Numbered from the stretch's first letter, positions 1 to 7,477 are shown. The stretch: 11,638 bases of DNA from Anaerolineaceae bacterium (GCA_011620465.1 WOZC01000088.1:7151-18788); one strand, 5' to 3'. Notes: a model not told the origin generated them from the letters alone. Made by a program: numbers and translations.

Positions 1-182
1 GTATCCGGCATCATGACATCGAGCAAGACCAGGTCTGGCAGCGTGGTGCGCAGTTTTTCCATCGCTTGTGCGCCATTGTAAGCTTCAACAATATCGAAAC
101 CATCCTGTTCCAGGTTCAAACGGATAATTTTTACGAGTCCTTTCTCATCATCGACAACCAAAATTCGTTTCTTTTTTTCCAT
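1..182 (-). CDS. Response regulator receiver domain, partial (C-terminal part beyond window)
   Basis: This is the N-terminal 60 residues of a two-component response regulator; the gene continues past the left edge. Visible receiver-domain features are a hydrophobic first strand (ILVV), the acidic pair D11-D12 that binds magnesium, and the phospho-acceptor D55 in LLDVMMPD. The start is the ATG at 180-182. An AGGAG at 188-192 lies 5 bases upstream and overlaps the stop codon of the preceding phosphatase gene, which suggests translational coupling. The gap to that gene is 8 bases, so the two are almost certainly in one operon. The output domain is not visible. It could be a DNA-binding regulator (OmpR or NarL type) or a stand-alone receiver, and no histidine kinase is seen in the window. 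The family call is secure; the specific role is unknown. Confidence 0.93.
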   Translation of the reverse strand, partial: MEKKKRILVVDDEKGLVKIIRLNLEQDGFDIVEAYNGAQAMEKLRTTLPDLVLLDVMMPD

Positions 183-190
183 AAACGCTC

Positions 191-1024
191 CTAAGAAATT
201 TCCACGAGGATCACGCTGATATTGTCCGGTCCACCAGCCCGGTTCGCCAGGTCACATAACTGGTTAGCTCGTTTAGCGAGGGATTTGTCCGAACAAATTT
301 CATTGACAATTTTCTTTTCTTCCACGACACCCCACAGACCATCCGAACACAGCATGAGATACCCAGGTTTTGACAGAAGGCGATAATCCTGATCAACCTT
401 GAAGCCATCCATTTGACCAAGCGCACGGAAGAGAACATTTCTCTGCGGATGGGTCTCCGCTTCTACCTGGCTTATTTGCCCGAGATCAACCAGACGTTGT
501 ACCAGGGAATGGTCTCGGGTCAGGATTTCCACTTTTCCGTCGCAGTCAACCTGGTAAAGGCGGGAGTCTCCGACGTGGGCGAAATAAAGGGTCTTATCGA
601 TAACCAAAGCCGCGCTAAGGGTACTGCCTCCACCGGTCACTTTTTCTAATACTGCTTGTTGGGCAAGTTGGAAAGCTTCTTCCAATAAAGGTTCGATTTG
701 CTCTGAAGTGGGTGGTACGGCGAATTGTTCCTGCAGTTTTGGTAAAAGGTGTGCATTGAGCGTCTCGATGGCGAGAGAGCTGGCAAGTTCACCATTCAGG
801 TGACCGCCCATGCCGTCGGCGACAACAAAAAAACCGACACGGCTGACATTGTCGCGATACCCTTGCTGCAAAATCATGGACGAAGCGGCATCTTCCATGT
901 GGTCTCGGGCAATTCCAACCGATTGGGCGAGCGCTGCCTGGAGGTCAACTGGTTTACCAGGCTCAAACCCTTCCGGTTTTAGCTTTTTTGTGTGCTTTTT
1001 GTTGTTACGGTTGAACAGGTTCAA
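191..1024 (-). CDS. PP2C-family Ser/Thr protein phosphatase
   Basis: This 277-residue protein fits the single-domain bacterial PP2C (PPM/Stp1-like) phosphatases, which use two metal ions to dephosphorylate phospho-Ser/Thr proteins in the cytoplasm. The expected metal-site motifs occur in order: R40-DHMEDA with E44/D45, the DGMGGH motif with D70, GGSTLSAAL near 132-140, HVGDSRLY near 150-157, SDGLW with D228, and GGPDNIS with D267. Residue 43 in the first motif is Met, as in eukaryotic 'MEDA', where most bacterial copies have Asn ('NEDA'). The start must be TTG (1022-1024), because the in-frame TGA of the upstream gene lies only 24 bases before it and the next Met is residue 43, inside the first motif. 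A weak purine-rich GGTGGTAGAG precedes the start. The first 25 residues are basic and likely disordered. No Ser/Thr kinase partner lies in the window. Confidence 0.95.
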   Translation of the reverse strand: MNLFNRNNKKHTKKLKPEGFEPGKPVDLQAALAQSVGIARDHMEDAASSMILQQGYRDNVSRVGFFVVADGMGGHLNGELASSLAIETLNAHLLPKLQEQFAVPPTSEQIEPLLEEAFQLAQQAVLEKVTGGGSTLSAALVIDKTLYFAHVGDSRLYQVDCDGKVEILTRDHSLVQRLVDLGQISQVEAETHPQRNVLFRALGQMDGFKVDQDYRLLSKPGYLMLCSDGLWGVVEEKKIVNEICSDKSLAKRANQLCDLANRAGGPDNISVILVEIS

Positions 1025-1048
1025 TACTCTACCACCATTTGTTAAGTA

Positions 1049-1552
1049 TCAGGGTTGGGGTGTGTTTAGTTCCAGCACTTGTAAAAAGTCTTCGGCTGCC
1101 CAGCCTGAACGGGTCTTGTCAAGCAGAGCTTCGCAATGCCACCAGGTATAACCATCACTGACAATAGGACCATCAATGATCTTGAAAGCTTCATTATCCA
1201 TCGCCAAAAAATTGACTTCACCAGAGGTCCCGGCTTCCGCACGCATGCGCAAGCCCAATCCCTGGGTGCCAACCACTTTGACGTAACGACCAACCGCGAC
1301 TACGTCAGGAGGAAGGATGGAGACGTCCGCCGGGGTCGGGGTTGGTATGATCGGTGTCGGCGGAAGCGTAGGGGTTTCGGTTGGGGCAGGCAGCAGGGTG
1401 ACCAGGAACTGTGGCGTGGTTTGGGATGGTTGAGACCGGTCAGCCTGTGAGCGGAAAATCAAGTAAGCCAATCCAATCAACACGAGAGCAAAAAGAACCG
1501 CTCCAACAAAACTTAGGGGGTGAATCTTTGGCTTGCCGCGTTGTTGGTTCAT
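1049..1552 (-). CDS. Membrane-anchored SH3-domain protein with Pro/Thr-rich stalk
   Basis: This 167-residue protein has a short basic N-terminus, one transmembrane helix at about residues 14-33, a Pro/Thr-rich spacer at about 42-82 (TPTLPPTP-type repeats), and a C-terminal bacterial SH3-like domain at about 86-160 with the typical GLRMRAEAGTSGEV pattern and a final WAAEDFLQ strand. Such domains generally bind cell-wall or protein ligands outside the membrane. The layout is therefore an extracellular SH3 on a flexible stalk, and the ligand is unknown. The ATG at 1550-1552 has only a weak AGAG upstream, overlapping the end of the preceding gene, with an 8-base gap. Proline/threonine-rich stalks with SH3 domains are common in Anaerolineae. 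The domain call is firm; the function is inference. Confidence 0.85.
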   Translation of the reverse strand: MNQQRGKPKIHPLSFVGAVLFALVLIGLAYLIFRSQADRSQPSQTTPQFLVTLLPAPTETPTLPPTPIIPTPTPADVSILPPDVVAVGRYVKVVGTQGLGLRMRAEAGTSGEVNFLAMDNEAFKIIDGPIVSDGYTWWHCEALLDKTRSGWAAEDFLQVLELNTPQP

Positions 1553-1560
1553 TTTTTACT

Positions 1561-2565
1561 CTATTTATCGTGTTTTTTCCAGAACAAATCAAATTGCCTG
1601 AAAAGCTCACCGATACGTTCAAAATGGGGCATTCCCCGCGTGTTGCGGCTGCGGTAGGCTTCCCAATTTGGTTTTTCATGCACAATTTGAGGGAGCATAT
1701 CGAAACTGGTACCTGGTTCGTTGTCGTAAACCACGAAGACCGGAATCGTGAGCTTTTCATAGTACTTCTCACGCAGTTCAGGTACATTCAACTTACCGCT
1801 CAATAGCACGATCGGTGCAAAATGTGCTCCTGCCTGGTGGGCAGAGGTGTAAGCCAGCTCGGTCAGGTCACTTGGAGCGGAATAGGAAAAGCGCTTGTGA
1901 TAAAAGGCGGTGATTTTCGCCCGGCTGGATATGAAATCGTAAATAGGAAGACTCCACAAGGGTACTTTAAGGTAAGAAAGGAACAAATCCTGGACTCTTT
2001 CACGATAACTATGGGCTTTGAGTGTGGTTGGATGGGGCATTTCAAAACCCCTCGGATTGATCATTACCATCGAACGGATCCATGCCGATTCATCAACTGC
2101 TGCCATGGCAGCAAACGTACTGGCATTTCCAAGCGTAAGGACATGGCACGGCTTGCCAATCTGATTTTTGATGAAATCCGAAATTGCTTCCTGATACATG
2201 GCAGGGCGATATGGGCGGTCTGTTTTCTCTGAACCACCAAATCCAGGCAAGTCAATGGCATAGACCGGTCGGTAAGTTCCAAAGGCTTCGAAAACCGGTA
2301 AAACATCGTAAAGACCGGCATAGGGATGCAAACCGTGGATCAGCAGGAGCGGGGTCTGATTTCCCTGACCATTGACAAAAAAGTTAATCGCGCCTGCAGC
2401 TGGAGAATGATAGGTGTGGTGTTCGGCATCCAGGATGATGTTCGGTTTGGCATGATGGTCAATATAACGTTTGCTGTAAAGGATCCAACCAGCTTTGGCA
2501 AGTCCCAAGGCGATTAGGATGCCCATCAGGGTCAACCCGCCGCTCTTGTTCACATTTTTATCCAT
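1561..2565 (-). CDS. Membrane-anchored alpha/beta-hydrolase-fold protein lacking the usual nucleophile
   Basis: This 334-residue protein has an N-terminal hydrophobic helix (about 11-30) and then an alpha/beta-hydrolase core. The oxyanion-type LLLIHG is at 73-78, DLPGFGGSEK at 105-114, a candidate acid at D281 (VVYDNEP), and a candidate catalytic His at H314 (GMPHFERIGELF). At the nucleophile elbow, where GxSxG is expected, it reads G146-N-A-S-T150, so Ala148 (codon GCC, 2122-2124) sits at the nucleophile position. It may therefore be inactive, use a neighbouring residue, or act as a binding protein. The ATG at 2563-2565 was chosen over an upstream Met 26 codons earlier because AAGGAG (2573-2578) lies 7 bases before it, and the longer N-terminus would run across the promoter. 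It is the first gene of the minus-strand operon. The fold is secure; the substrate is unknown. Confidence 0.88.
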   Translation of the reverse strand: MDKNVNKSGGLTLMGILIALGLAKAGWILYSKRYIDHHAKPNIILDAEHHTYHSPAAGAINFFVNGQGNQTPLLLIHGLHPYAGLYDVLPVFEAFGTYRPVYAIDLPGFGGSEKTDRPYRPAMYQEAISDFIKNQIGKPCHVLTLGNASTFAAMAAVDESAWIRSMVMINPRGFEMPHPTTLKAHSYRERVQDLFLSYLKVPLWSLPIYDFISSRAKITAFYHKRFSYSAPSDLTELAYTSAHQAGAHFAPIVLLSGKLNVPELREKYYEKLTIPVFVVYDNEPGTSFDMLPQIVHEKPNWEAYRSRNTRGMPHFERIGELFRQFDLFWKKHDK

Positions 2566-2572
2566 AATGCAT

Positions 2573-2578
2573 CTCCTT
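2573..2578 (-). promoter_or_regulatory. Ribosome binding site deciding the start of the alpha/beta-hydrolase gene
   Basis: AAGGAG on the minus strand, 7 bases before the ATG at 2563-2565. It fixes the start at that codon and argues against the upstream in-frame Met at 2641-2643. Confidence 0.75.
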
Positions 2579-2596
2579 TTATGGTTGCCTGTGCCA

Positions 2597-2627
2597 TATC
2601 TAATTATATATGAGTTTAACATGTCAA
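2597..2627 (-). promoter_or_regulatory. Candidate promoter of the minus-strand operon
   Basis: On the minus strand there is a perfect -35 box TTGACA (2622-2627). Downstream lie two overlapping AT-rich -10 candidates: a perfect TATAAT (2603-2608) at a too-short 13-base spacing, and TAGATA (2597-2602) at 19 bases. Neither spacing is ideal, so the exact pair is uncertain. The region is strongly AT-rich compared with its surroundings, and a start site near 2590 would leave a leader of about 25 bases before the good Shine-Dalgarno site. Confidence 0.45.
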
Positions 2628-2661
2628 TTATTAAATAAATCATGATTGAAGAGTAGCTCTA

Positions 2662-2735
2662 AGCTGGGAGACCTCCGGTCAAAGCCCGTGCTCGGTCAGG
2701 AGACCGGCACGATCATCAACCATGAGCTCTCAGCT
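2662..2735. other. Intergenic structured element: outer stem enclosing three small hairpins
   Basis: A 9-bp outer stem can form between 2662-2670 and 2727-2735 with one G-U pair. Inside it lie a 4-bp hairpin (2670-2680, loop TCC), a 9-bp hairpin with one bulged T (2688-2697 pairing with 2702-2710, loop AGGA), and a weak 4-bp hairpin TCAT/ATGA at about 2714-2726. It ends 26 bases before the start of the serine hydrolase gene at 2762. No T-tract follows, so it is not an ordinary terminator. It lacks a T-loop, so it is not a tRNA. I do not recognise a riboswitch consensus. It could be a structured leader, a protein-binding inverted repeat or a small dispersed element. Read by eye, without energy calculation. 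Confidence 0.4.
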
Positions 2736-2761
2736 ATAAAGGTAATGGTAAAATCCTTTCG

Positions 2762-4276
2762 ATGAGAAGATACCCAAGCAGCAGACGGAAGAAGAGCAAT
2801 GGACGCTGGTTGATTTTAAGCCTTGGACTGGCGTTCTTGCTTGCGAGCGTGGTGATTGCTTTGAAAGCCTGGACCGGTTTCAAAGCGCAGCCTGAGCTCA
2901 TTCCAGCCCATACAAGCCTGAGCGGTATTCCGCTCGGCGGTCTGAGCTCAGAAGAAGCCGCCCAACGCATTGTTACAGCCTATTCACTACCGGTCGAGCT
3001 GAGATACAACCAGGCGCGCATGCAATTCACGCCGGCAGAACTGGGTTTCACGATCGATGCTGAAGCGATCCTGGCTCAACTTAACGATCTGCAGCCAAGC
3101 CAAAACTTTTGGAATGCCCTCTGGGGCAAACAGGTCCAGGAAATTACCCGCGAAATAGATCCCGTTTATTCGCTTGACGAAAGTGTGTTGGGGAAGTTCC
3201 TGGAGCAGGTTTTTAGCCTTCGTTACGACCAGCCGCCTTCCGCACCCACCCCGGTGCTGTATTCCACCAATTTCAACCCTGGTCAGCCGGGCTACCAGGT
3301 AACTTCTCTCACCCAAACCATCGAGCAAGTCAAACGCGCGCTTCTTTCGCCTTCCGAAAGGGTGGTTGAGGTCAGTGTGAGTGAAAAACCTGCTATTCCA
3401 TTGGATTGGCACAACTTGGAGACAATGTTGCGTCAGATCATCCTGTTGGAAAAATTCAATGGACTGGCAGAGATCTATTTGCAGGACCTGCAGAGCGGTC
3501 AGACCATGCATTTTGCGCTCCGGAATCAGCAGGATGTGCCGGTCGATGTGGCTTATTCTGCCGCCAGCACGATCAAAATCCCCATCATGGTTTCGACGAT
3601 GAAGAGAATCGAAGAACCTCATCCCAACCAAGCCCTGAGTTGGATGCAGCAGATGATCACTGAGTCGCTTAACCCTCCTGCTGATGGATTGATGAAAGCA
3701 TACATGGATAACGACAGTGGTCCTTTGATGGTCACTGCTGATATGCGGGACTTGGGTTACCAAAATACATTTTTAGCTGGTTATTTTGAACCAGGTTCAC
3801 CGCTCCTGGAGAGCATCACCACGCCGGCAAACTCTCGTACTGATGTTTACCTCGACCCTGATTTTTACAATCAGACTGTTCCCAGTGAAACTGGTGATTT
3901 ACTGGCGAATATTTATCGCTGTGCTGCTGGAACTGAGCAGGACCTGTTCTCAGGGCAAGTGACCGCCCACGAATGCTCTCTGATGCTGGACTTTCTGAAA
4001 GGCAACAAAATCCTTGCTCTGCTGGAGGCAGGCTTGCCGCCAGAAGCGACCATTGCACACAAGCACGGTTGGACCAATGAGATCGATGGCTTGATCCACA
4101 CCATGAGCGACAGCGCGGTAATTTTTACCCCTGGTGGTGATTATGTTTTGGTCATTTTCGCTCATACCCAGGAACAATTCCTCTATGATCCAGCCAACAG
4201 ACTTTTTGCCAGGCTCTCTCAATCAATATATAATGCCTATAATCCCGACAGACAGGCTTATTGGTACGAAAATTGA
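2762..4276 (+). CDS. Membrane-anchored beta-lactamase-fold serine hydrolase with N-terminal VanW-type PG-binding-like region
   Basis: This 504-residue protein has a basic N-terminus and one membrane helix at about 16-36, so the rest is probably extracytoplasmic. Residues about 54-205 resemble the VanW-associated peptidoglycan-binding-like domain (IPLGGLSSEEAAQRI, then FTPAELGFTID). Residues about 235-495 resemble the class A beta-lactamase-like (beta-lactamase2) family. The nucleophile motif is S269-T-I-K272, an SxN motif lies at S302-L-N304, and the KTG-equivalent is K434-H-G436. I cannot see a clear ExxLN omega-loop motif carrying the deacylating glutamate, so resistance to lactams should not be assumed; a role in cell-wall peptide processing or binding is as likely. 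The ATG at 2762-2764 has no good Shine-Dalgarno site (AAAGG lies about 19 bases away). The next gene starts 16 bases after its stop. Confidence 0.85.
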   Translation: MRRYPSSRRKKSNGRWLILSLGLAFLLASVVIALKAWTGFKAQPELIPAHTSLSGIPLGGLSSEEAAQRIVTAYSLPVELRYNQARMQFTPAELGFTIDAEAILAQLNDLQPSQNFWNALWGKQVQEITREIDPVYSLDESVLGKFLEQVFSLRYDQPPSAPTPVLYSTNFNPGQPGYQVTSLTQTIEQVKRALLSPSERVVEVSVSEKPAIPLDWHNLETMLRQIILLEKFNGLAEIYLQDLQSGQTMHFALRNQQDVPVDVAYSAASTIKIPIMVSTMKRIEEPHPNQALSWMQQMITESLNPPADGLMKAYMDNDSGPLMVTADMRDLGYQNTFLAGYFEPGSPLLESITTPANSRTDVYLDPDFYNQTVPSETGDLLANIYRCAAGTEQDLFSGQVTAHECSLMLDFLKGNKILALLEAGLPPEATIAHKHGWTNEIDGLIHTMSDSAVIFTPGGDYVLVIFAHTQEQFLYDPANRLFARLSQSIYNAYNPDRQAYWYEN

Positions 4277-4292
4277 AACCAATCATGCTTGA

Positions 4293-6935
4293 ATGGATGC
4301 GCACATGCAGCTAATTTTGACTCACGAACAAGCGGATTTTGATGCCCTGGCTTCGATGTTAGGCGCGCATCTGCTCGTGCCGGAAGCATACGCCCTGTTG
4401 CCCAGGCAGATCAACCGCAATGGTCGTGATTTTCTGGATAAGTATGGGCAGGAATTGGGCTTTTCAACGATCAAAGATCTCCCAGATCAAAACATTGAAC
4501 AGGTTTATCTGGTGGATACCCAGTCCTTGGTTACACTGCGCGGTCTGACAGAGAACACCAAGATTTGCGTTATAGATCACCACCCGCGCAAGAAACAATC
4601 CAACCCTGAGTGGGAGATGATCCTGGAAACCACTGGAGCTTGTTCCACATTGTTGGTAGAAAAAATGCAGGATGCCGGGATGCCATTGGCAAACCTGGAA
4701 GCAACCATGCTGTTGCTTGGAATTTACGAGGATACCGGCTCACTTGGGTACAGTAACACCACTCCCCGAGACGTCAGAGCGGTGGCTTTTCTGCTGGAAC
4801 AAGGGGCAGACCTGAACGTCGTTTCGCGTTACCTCAACCCACCGCTCACAAACATCCAGCAGCAGCTGTATGATCGCTTGATCACCAAGCTGGAAAGCCA
4901 CACTGTTGAAGGCTATACCATTTTAGTAGCCAGTGCTGAAGCGTTCGACCTCAACGATGAAATTTCATCGGTGGCGCATAAGTTGCGCGATTTTCTCGAC
5001 CCGGATGGGCTTATTTTGTTGGTTTCAACCAAGCAGGGAGTGCGGATGGTAGCACGCTCCACCACAGATAACCTGGATGTCGGCCGCCTGGCACGTCATT
5101 TTAATGGCGGAGGGCACAAGAGGGCTTCCTCTGCATTGATCCGTCCTGAAGATAAACCGACATCAGAGAATACCCGGGTACTCATGCAGCAGATCCTGGA
5201 AGAATTACAGCGCTTTCTGCCTGTGGTGGTCACACCAGAGCTGAAAGTACACCAGATCATGTCGCGCGACCCGTTGGTGCTCGATCCGGCTATGCCCGCC
5301 CAGGAAGCCGCTCGCTTGATGAACCGTTATGGGTTCGAGGGCTACCCGGTGGTGAAAGACGGAAAGATCATTGGGCTGCTCACCCGCCGAAACGTGGATC
5401 GGGCTCTGTCGCACAACCTGGTTAAGAACGTTGAAGATCTGATGGAAGCCGGCGAGATCAGGGTATTTCCGGATGATTCTCTGGCACGCCTGAAGGAGAT
5501 CATGGTTAACACTGGCTGGGGGCAGGTCCCGGTGGTGGACGCGGAATCCGGGGAAGTGATCGGCATCGTCACACGAACAGACCTGATAGGCACGCTCAAT
5601 ATAAACGAGAACCCCTTGCCTCCAACAGAAATGGTTGAGGCACTAAACCAGGCGCTGACAACAGAACGCAAAACCCTGCTATTAGCGGTGGCTGAGCAAG
5701 CCAGCCTGCAGAAGCTGCCGGCATATATTGTTGGTGGATTTGTGCGGGATTTACTTTTAAAGCGACCAAGCCAGGATTTTGATATCGTCCTGGAAGGGGA
5801 TGCCATCGAATTCGCCGATCATCTCGTGAATACCTATGGTGGTCGTGCGGTGGTGCACAAGCGCTTTGGGACTGCCAAATGGATTCTCACTGAAAACCGT
5901 GAGGAAATATTACAGAAATTGGGGATCGCCGATGGCGGGTTAGGTGCACTACCTGAGCACCTCGACCTGATCAGCGCGCGCACGGAGTTTTACGATCACC
6001 CAGCCGCCCTGCCAGTGGTGGAACGCAGTAGTATCAAGATGGATCTGCATCGCCGGGATTTCACCATCAATACAATTGCCCTGCGGCTGGATGGCGAACA
6101 TTTTGGTCAGATTTTCGACTTTTGGGGTGGTTACGATGATCTCATGCAGAAGCAGATCCGGGTCTTGCATGCTCTATCCTTTGTGGACGATGCTACGCGA
6201 ATGCTACGCGCAGTCCGTTTCGCGGAACGCTTTGACTTCGAGATCGAAACGCGCACGCTCAGCCTACTCAATGCCAGCCTGCCCTTGATCGATCAGCTTT
6301 CAGGAGCACGCATCCAACACGAATTTGACCTGATCTTCCAGGAAGGCAAAGTTACTCAAATTATGCAATCCCTGCAAAATCTGGGCATCCTGGCTGCCAT
6401 CCAACCTGATCTGGGTTGGAGCCTTGTTCAGCAACAGCGCGTTCAATCGACCGCACTACACGTTGAAGACAATAGCTTGAGCCTGAAAGACCTGCAAACT
6501 GCTATCTGGCTGCTCTGGTTGGAGGTTTATCCCTTCCAGACCATAACCCGGATTGCCAAACGGCTGCGTCTCACCGCCCGCCTGATTGAACGGATCAAGC
6601 TAACCGCCCAACTGAGGGAGCTGCTGCCCATGGTCCATCAATTGAAACCCAGCCAAATCACCCAGACTCTGGCAGGTTACCCGGAGTTGGTGATCCAAAC
6701 TGTAATTTTTTCAAATGAAGACCAGGGTCAGGTGCAACCCCTGCGCGAATACCTGGATACTTACCGCCAAATGAGAGCATACACGACTGGTGAAGACCTG
6801 AAGGCCCGCGGATTGCCCCCCTCACCCCGCTATGAACTCATCCTCTCAGAGTTAAACGCGGCCTGGCTGGATGGCAAAGTCAATAGCTACGAGGAAGAAG
6901 TCGCGCTATTAGAGCAATTACTGAAGGCAGAATGA
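4293..6935 (+). CDS. tRNA nucleotidyltransferase fusion: DHH/DHHA1 + two CBS + poly(A) polymerase head
   Basis: This 880-residue multidomain protein adds nucleotides to tRNA 3' ends (CCA addition or its A-adding part). An N-terminal DHH phosphoesterase domain carries D95-H-H97 and D147 in GIYEDTGS. A DHHA1 domain has the GGGHKRAS motif at 272-279. Two CBS domains follow at about 318-375 and 380-437. The class II nucleotidyltransferase head starts at about 475 with GG481-482, RD485-486 and the catalytic D495-F-D497, then the RRDFTIN motif at 587-593 and the RNA-binding region to about 720. The DHH part resembles oligoribonuclease or cyclic-nucleotide phosphodiesterases; the CBS pair probably senses an adenine nucleotide. 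An alternative start at 4305 (Met5) fits the usual family N-terminus and has GGA six bases upstream; both are possible. Similar fusions exist in several bacterial phyla. The tRNA-Ser in this window lacks an encoded CCA. Confidence 0.93.
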   Translation: MDAHMQLILTHEQADFDALASMLGAHLLVPEAYALLPRQINRNGRDFLDKYGQELGFSTIKDLPDQNIEQVYLVDTQSLVTLRGLTENTKICVIDHHPRKKQSNPEWEMILETTGACSTLLVEKMQDAGMPLANLEATMLLLGIYEDTGSLGYSNTTPRDVRAVAFLLEQGADLNVVSRYLNPPLTNIQQQLYDRLITKLESHTVEGYTILVASAEAFDLNDEISSVAHKLRDFLDPDGLILLVSTKQGVRMVARSTTDNLDVGRLARHFNGGGHKRASSALIRPEDKPTSENTRVLMQQILEELQRFLPVVVTPELKVHQIMSRDPLVLDPAMPAQEAARLMNRYGFEGYPVVKDGKIIGLLTRRNVDRALSHNLVKNVEDLMEAGEIRVFPDDSLARLKEIMVNTGWGQVPVVDAESGEVIGIVTRTDLIGTLNINENPLPPTEMVEALNQALTTERKTLLLAVAEQASLQKLPAYIVGGFVRDLLLKRPSQDFDIVLEGDAIEFADHLVNTYGGRAVVHKRFGTAKWILTENREEILQKLGIADGGLGALPEHLDLISARTEFYDHPAALPVVERSSIKMDLHRRDFTINTIALRLDGEHFGQIFDFWGGYDDLMQKQIRVLHALSFVDDATRMLRAVRFAERFDFEIETRTLSLLNASLPLIDQLSGARIQHEFDLIFQEGKVTQIMQSLQNLGILAAIQPDLGWSLVQQQRVQSTALHVEDNSLSLKDLQTAIWLLWLEVYPFQTITRIAKRLRLTARLIERIKLTAQLRELLPMVHQLKPSQITQTLAGYPELVIQTVIFSNEDQGQVQPLREYLDTYRQMRAYTTGEDLKARGLPPSPRYELILSELNAAWLDGKVNSYEEEVALLEQLLKAE

Positions 6936-7477
6936 GCACACAGATCTTGCCCGAGACTACCTACCAAATACCAGAGGGGGATCTTGTCCGCGTCCGCCCT
7001 GTACGGGAAGAAGATCTGCTTGGGATGGAATGGGATGGCGAATTCGCTCATTTTCGTCGGCTCTACAAACAACATTTTCAAAACAGCCGCAGCGGCAACA
7101 CCTTGATATGGGTGGTTGAAAGCGAAGATGGGGAAATTGTCGGTCAGGTTTTTCTTTCACTTTTATCCAGCCAGTCAGAGCTGGCGGATGGCATTCACCG
7201 TGCCTACTTGTTTTCTTTCCGTCTCAAACCGGATTACCGCAACCATGGACTTGGAAGTCATATGCTCGACTTTGTTGAAAGCTACCTTGTACGTCGTGGT
7301 TTTGACACGCTGCGGATCAACGTCGCCCGCGATAACGGGCAAGCAAGACGTATGTATGAAAGACACGGCTACCGGGTGATCGGACCGGAAGAGGGTCGCT
7401 GGCGTTACCAGGACCAATTCGGGCAGTGGCAGTCAGTCCATGAACCCGCCTGGCGGATGCTGAAGAAGCTGAAGTAA
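6932..7477 (+). CDS. GNAT-family N-acetyltransferase
   Basis: This 181-residue protein has the Gcn5-related acetyltransferase fold, which transfers acetyl from acetyl-CoA to an amine. The conserved strand at about 91-99 leads into motif A, R103-N-H-G-L-G108, which binds the pyrophosphate of acetyl-CoA. Motif B follows as NVARDNGQARRMYERHGYR (130-148), where Y142 is the usual catalytic or positioning tyrosine. The ATG (6932-6934) overlaps the TGA of the preceding gene (6933-6935) as ATGA, with AAGG a few bases upstream, so translation is probably coupled to the nucleotidyltransferase. The substrate cannot be read from sequence; protein N-termini, a small amine or an antibiotic are all possible. 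There is no clear terminator after the stop. Confidence 0.92.
   Translation: MSTQILPETTYQIPEGDLVRVRPVREEDLLGMEWDGEFAHFRRLYKQHFQNSRSGNTLIWVVESEDGEIVGQVFLSLLSSQSELADGIHRAYLFSFRLKPDYRNHGLGSHMLDFVESYLVRRGFDTLRINVARDNGQARRMYERHGYRVIGPEEGRWRYQDQFGQWQSVHEPAWRMLKKLK

Noticed and set aside
2566..2643. A 26-codon N-terminal extension of the alpha/beta-hydrolase gene starting at 2643.
   Set aside because: It crosses the AT-rich promoter boxes, lacks a ribosome binding site, and the ATG at 2563-2565 has a well-spaced AAGGAG.
2662..2735. The structured spacer as a tRNA or tRNA pseudogene.
   Set aside because: It has no TTCGANT loop, no anticodon loop and wrong stem lengths.
2745..2765. A six-codon mini-frame (MVKSFR) whose TGA overlaps the ATG of the serine hydrolase gene.
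   Set aside because: It could be a translational coupler, but there is no properly spaced ribosome binding site and such short frames arise by chance.
2987..3763. A 258-codon open frame on the minus strand.
   Set aside because: It lies wholly inside the beta-lactamase-fold gene, has no recognisable domain and is a codon-bias shadow.
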